From Pseudomonadota bacterium (lineage in GTDB: Bacteria > Pseudomonadota > Alphaproteobacteria > Rhizobiales > Hyphomicrobiaceae), in assembly GCA_023428365.1 (NCBI GenBank), contig JAEYYQ010000512.1, forward strand, positions 1 to 17,034: a DNA stretch of 17,034 nucleotides. The letters run 5' to 3'. Position 1 is the first letter of the stretch, and the number at the start of each line of letters is the position of its first letter. The translations under genes and the position numbers were made by a program. This document shows positions 14,435 to 17,034 of the stretch, piece by piece. The notes beneath the pieces are model-generated. The model ran no database searches. It was not told the DNA's origin and was given only the letters and a program-made list of their open reading frames with translations.

Positions 14435-16050
14435 GGCTCGACAATATCAGCAAGCAGAACGGTCATCAGATCGTCTTCATCGAGACCTCGACCGCTCTCA
14501 ACAAAGGCGAGAAAGTCGGGCTCGTCGGGCCCAATGGTGCCGGCAAGACGACCCTTTTCCGGCTGATCACCGGCCAGGACCAGCCCGACGAGGGGCAGGT
14601 CTCCGTCGATCGCCATGTCACCATTGGTTATTTCAGCCAGGATGTCGGCGATATGTCCGGCCGCAGCGCTGTGTCGGAGGTGATGGACGGCGCCGGACCG
14701 GTGAGCACGGTGGCCGCCGAGTTGGCCGAACTCGAAGCGGCCATGGCCGATCCCGAGCGTGCGGATGAGATGGACACCATCATCGCCCGCTACGGTGAAG
14801 TCCAGGCGCGGTTCGAAGAACTGGGCGGCTATGCTCTGGAGGGACGGGCGCGCGAAGTTCTGGCCGGCCTCTCCTTCAGTCAGGAGATGATGGATGGCGA
14901 TGTCGGCGCGCTCTCGGGCGGCTGGAAGATGCGCGTGGCGCTCGCCCGCATCCTCCTCATGCGCCCCGATGCGATGCTGCTCGACGAGCCGAGCAACCAT
15001 CTCGATCTGGAAAGCCTGATCTGGCTGGAAAACTTCCTCAAAACCTATGAGGGTGATCTGTTGATGACCTCGCACGACCGCGAATTCATGGATCGCATCG
15101 TGACGAAGATCGTGGAAATCGACGGCGGCACACTGACGGCCTATTCGGGGGATTATGAGTTCTTCATTCAGCAACGCGCGCTGGCGGAGAAACAGCAGCA
15201 GGCCCAGTTTGACCGCCAGCAGGCCATGCTCGCCAAGGAACTCAAATTTATCGAGCGCTTCAAAGCACGCGCCTCGCACGCAGCACAGGTGCAAAGTCGC
15301 GTGAAGAACCTGGAGAAGATCGACAGGGTCGAGCCTCCCAAGCGCCGCCAGAGCATTTTGTTCGAGTTTCCGCCCGCGCCGCGCTCCGGTGAAGACGTCG
15401 CGACCTTGAAGAATGTGCACAAACGCTACGGCACAAGAAGCATCTACGACGGACTGGACTTCCAGGTGCGCCGCAAGGAGCGCTGGTGCGTCATGGGCAT
15501 CAATGGAGCCGGAAAGTCGACACTGCTGAAGCTCGTGTCGGGCTCAACACCTCCCGATGAGGGGAGCGTCGCGATCGGCCCGAGTGTCCGAATGGGCTAT
15601 TTCGCGCAGCACGCGATGGATTTGCTGACCGGCGAGAATACCGTCTTTCAAACGCTTGAAGAGTCGTTTCCCAAGGCGGCACAGGGCTCTCTGCGGGCGC
15701 TGGCCGGATGCTTTGGTTTCTCGGGCGATGACGTGGAAAAGAAATGCCGGGTGTTGTCAGGCGGGGAAAAGGCACGCCTCGTCATGGCGCAGATGCTTTA
15801 CGATCCGCCGAACTTCCTGGTGCTGGACGAGCCGACGAACCATCTCGACGTGATGACCAAGGAGATGCTTATCAAGGCACTGTCCGAGTACGAAGGCGCC
15901 ATGCTGTTCGTCTCGCACGACCGGCACTTCCTCGCCGCACTGTCCAATCGCGTCCTGGAGCTGACTCCGGAAGGCATCCACACATACGGCGGCGGCTATA
16001 CGGAGTATGTGGCGCGAACGGGCTACGAAGCCCCAGGCCTCATAAGCTGA
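14428..16050 (+). CDS. ABC-F family ATPase (ribosome-associated, EttA/Uup/YbiT/YheS group)
   Basis: The 540-residue soluble protein has two ABC domains in tandem and no membrane segment. The first has Walker A GPNGAGKTT (34-42), signature LSGGW (162-166), Walker B LLDEPSNHLD (184-193) and His216. The second has GINGAGKST (357-365), LSGGEKAR (443-450), LVLDEPTNHLD (464-474) and His497. The stretch between them (about 245-320, Gln-, Lys- and Arg-rich, partly coiled coil) is the P-site tRNA interaction motif linker of ABC-F proteins. Members bind the ribosomal E site and relieve stalled or blocked translation, and some give antibiotic resistance. The protein ends soon after the second domain, without the DNA-binding tail of Uup. 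The ATG at 14428 is preceded by GAGGG twelve bases away and lies within an inverted repeat. Exact subgroup cannot be fixed by eye. Confidence 0.93.
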   Translation: MIRLDNISKQNGHQIVFIETSTALNKGEKVGLVGPNGAGKTTLFRLITGQDQPDEGQVSVDRHVTIGYFSQDVGDMSGRSAVSEVMDGAGPVSTVAAELAELEAAMADPERADEMDTIIARYGEVQARFEELGGYALEGRAREVLAGLSFSQEMMDGDVGALSGGWKMRVALARILLMRPDAMLLDEPSNHLDLESLIWLENFLKTYEGDLLMTSHDREFMDRIVTKIVEIDGGTLTAYSGDYEFFIQQRALAEKQQQAQFDRQQAMLAKELKFIERFKARASHAAQVQSRVKNLEKIDRVEPPKRRQSILFEFPPAPRSGEDVATLKNVHKRYGTRSIYDGLDFQVRRKERWCVMGINGAGKSTLLKLVSGSTPPDEGSVAIGPSVRMGYFAQHAMDLLTGENTVFQTLEESFPKAAQGSLRALAGCFGFSGDDVEKKCRVLSGGEKARLVMAQMLYDPPNFLVLDEPTNHLDVMTKEMLIKALSEYEGAMLFVSHDRHFLAALSNRVLELTPEGIHTYGGGYTEYVARTGYEAPGLIS

Positions 16051-16051
16051 C

Positions 16052-16065
16052 GCCCCCTACGGGGC
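16052..16065 (+). terminator. Short GC hairpin after the ABC-F gene
   Basis: GCCCC-CTAC-GGGGC begins two bases after the ABC-F stop codon. The stem is strong but no T-run follows, so any termination would be weak or Rho-assisted. The following stretch to 16315 shows no gene; TACAAT at 16225-16230 is a possible -10 box for the next gene, without a convincing -35. Confidence 0.3.
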
Positions 16066-16315
16066 ACTGTGCGACTGCAATAGGGAATTGATCTCAGTGC
16101 TGGCGGCCCCCCGCGCCTGCTTTGTCAGCGATAGGGCTGCAAGGCTTTCGCGACGGTGATGCACCGCGCCAATTATTTCAGCACTTGAAAATCGCTCTCA
16201 AATGGTGAAGTGTTTGCTCAATGATACAATCCGGGGCGTCTGTCTATGAGTGCGGCTGCTGCCGGCTCCCAGACCTCACGGGCGGGAGTGAACGTCTTTA
16301 ATCAAGGAGCGACCG

Positions 16316-17034
16316 ATGCCGCGCATGAAGGGCGCAGAGTTCATCTGCGATTTTCTGATCCGCGAGAAGATCCCCTATGTGTTCGGGATCTGCGGCCATG
16401 GTACGGTCGGACTGCTCGATGAACTTTATAATGTCCGCGAGAAGATAAAACTGGTTTCCCCGCGGCATGAGCAAGTCGCCGGGCATATGGCGGATGGATA
16501 TTTCCGCATTAAGCACGAGGCTGTTGCGACGCTGACATCATGTGGCCCGGGATCGGCAAACATGGTGATGGCCGCTGCTGTCGCACAAACAGATTCTTCG
16601 GCATTCCTAGCTCTCACCGCAAACGTTCCGACATCGCAATTCAATCGCAGCCCATTTCAGGAATTGAACCGCCATTATCAGGCGGACTTCCCGAATGTGA
16701 TGCGTCCCGTCAGCAAGCGCGTGTTCCAGCCGACGCGTGTCGATCAGCTTCCCTTGATGCTGCGGCAGGCCGCGACCACCATGACCAGCGGTCGCCCGGG
16801 GCCAGTCACTGTCGATATTCCGTTCAACGTTTTCCAGGAGGAGGCCGACGTCGACCTCGAGGCCACGTGGAACGGCTTCAACGTACGCCGTAGCGGCGCC
16901 GCGCCGGAGGACATCTCCACGGCCGCGGACATGATATTGAAAGCTCAGCGTCCCGTGCTGTTTATCGGCCATGGCGTTACGCTGTCGGAGGCGAGCAAGG
17001 AATTGACCGAGCTTGCGCATCGGCTCGGAATTCC
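16316..17034 (+). CDS. Thiamine-diphosphate-dependent enzyme, acetolactate-synthase-like, N-terminal part
   Basis: The first 239 codons are present; the gene runs off the right edge and should encode roughly 550-600 residues in all. The visible part is the pyrimidine-binding domain (about 1-170) with the catalytic Glu52 in SPRHEQVAGHMADGY, the GICGHG turn (24-29) and the TSCGPGSANM motif (74-83), followed by GRPGPVTVDIPFNVF and the start of the central domain (RPVLFIGHGVTLSEASKEL). Enzymes of this fold join or split carbon-carbon bonds next to a keto group: acetolactate synthase, glyoxylate carboligase, sulfoacetaldehyde acetyltransferase, oxalyl-CoA decarboxylase and others. The stretch LTANVPTSQFNRSPFQELNRH does not match classical acetolactate synthase and points to a little-studied branch. 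The ATG at 16316 has GGAG six bases upstream. Family is firm; substrate unknown. Confidence 0.88.
   Translation, partial: MPRMKGAEFICDFLIREKIPYVFGICGHGTVGLLDELYNVREKIKLVSPRHEQVAGHMADGYFRIKHEAVATLTSCGPGSANMVMAAAVAQTDSSAFLALTANVPTSQFNRSPFQELNRHYQADFPNVMRPVSKRVFQPTRVDQLPLMLRQAATTMTSGRPGPVTVDIPFNVFQEEADVDLEATWNGFNVRRSGAAPEDISTAADMILKAQRPVLFIGHGVTLSEASKELTELAHRLGI

Noticed and set aside
14326..15420. 364-codon minus-strand frame opposite the ABC-F gene
   Set aside because: The plus strand encodes an unmistakable ABC-F protein here; the antisense frame has no domain resemblance and no ribosome-binding site.

Overview
The window looks like an alphaproteobacterial chromosome, most likely Hyphomicrobiales (Bradyrhizobium/Rhodopseudomonas-like). 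This rests on its moderately high GC, on the tRNA fragment sequences, on the xis/int gene pair typical of that order, and on the peptide-uptake operon. The placement is inference, since no rRNA or marker gene is present.

Region A (1-4771) reads as the end of an integrated element. From the left edge: a partial gene for an exported protein (minus), an acetoacetate-decarboxylase-family gene (193-957, minus), a divergent XRE/cupin regulator gene (1193-1801, plus), and a second, only distantly similar acetoacetate-decarboxylase-family gene (1897-2667, minus). AT-rich promoter regions before both decarboxylase-like genes share one palindromic motif. The copy beside the regulator also overlaps that gene's own promoter, so the three genes look like a small self-contained regulon. 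A 3' tRNA-Arg(TCT)-like fragment (minus) follows, then an excisionase-like gene overlapping a tyrosine recombinase gene by 235 bases in another frame, then a 3' tRNA-Lys(TTT) fragment (plus) that probably marks the element/chromosome junction at about 4771.

Region B (4772-14300) is chromosomal. After a small NTF2-like protein (5010-5399, plus) comes one long minus-strand operon. In transcription order it is gamma-glutamyltransferase family protein, periplasmic peptide-binding protein, two ATPases, two permeases and an M24 metallopeptidase. The genes are separated by 2-91 bases or overlap. The set fits uptake of a gamma-glutamyl or other small peptide followed by stepwise cytoplasmic cleavage: the transferase removes the gamma-glutamyl group and the M24 enzyme splits the remaining dipeptide. 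A perfect 8+3+8 palindrome lies just downstream of a TATAAT box in the operon leader.

Region C (14300-17034, plus) holds an ABC-F translation-factor-type ATPase whose start codon lies inside a long inverted repeat, and the first 239 codons of a thiamine-diphosphate enzyme that runs off the right edge. No CRISPR array, rRNA gene, intact tRNA or insertion sequence was seen.
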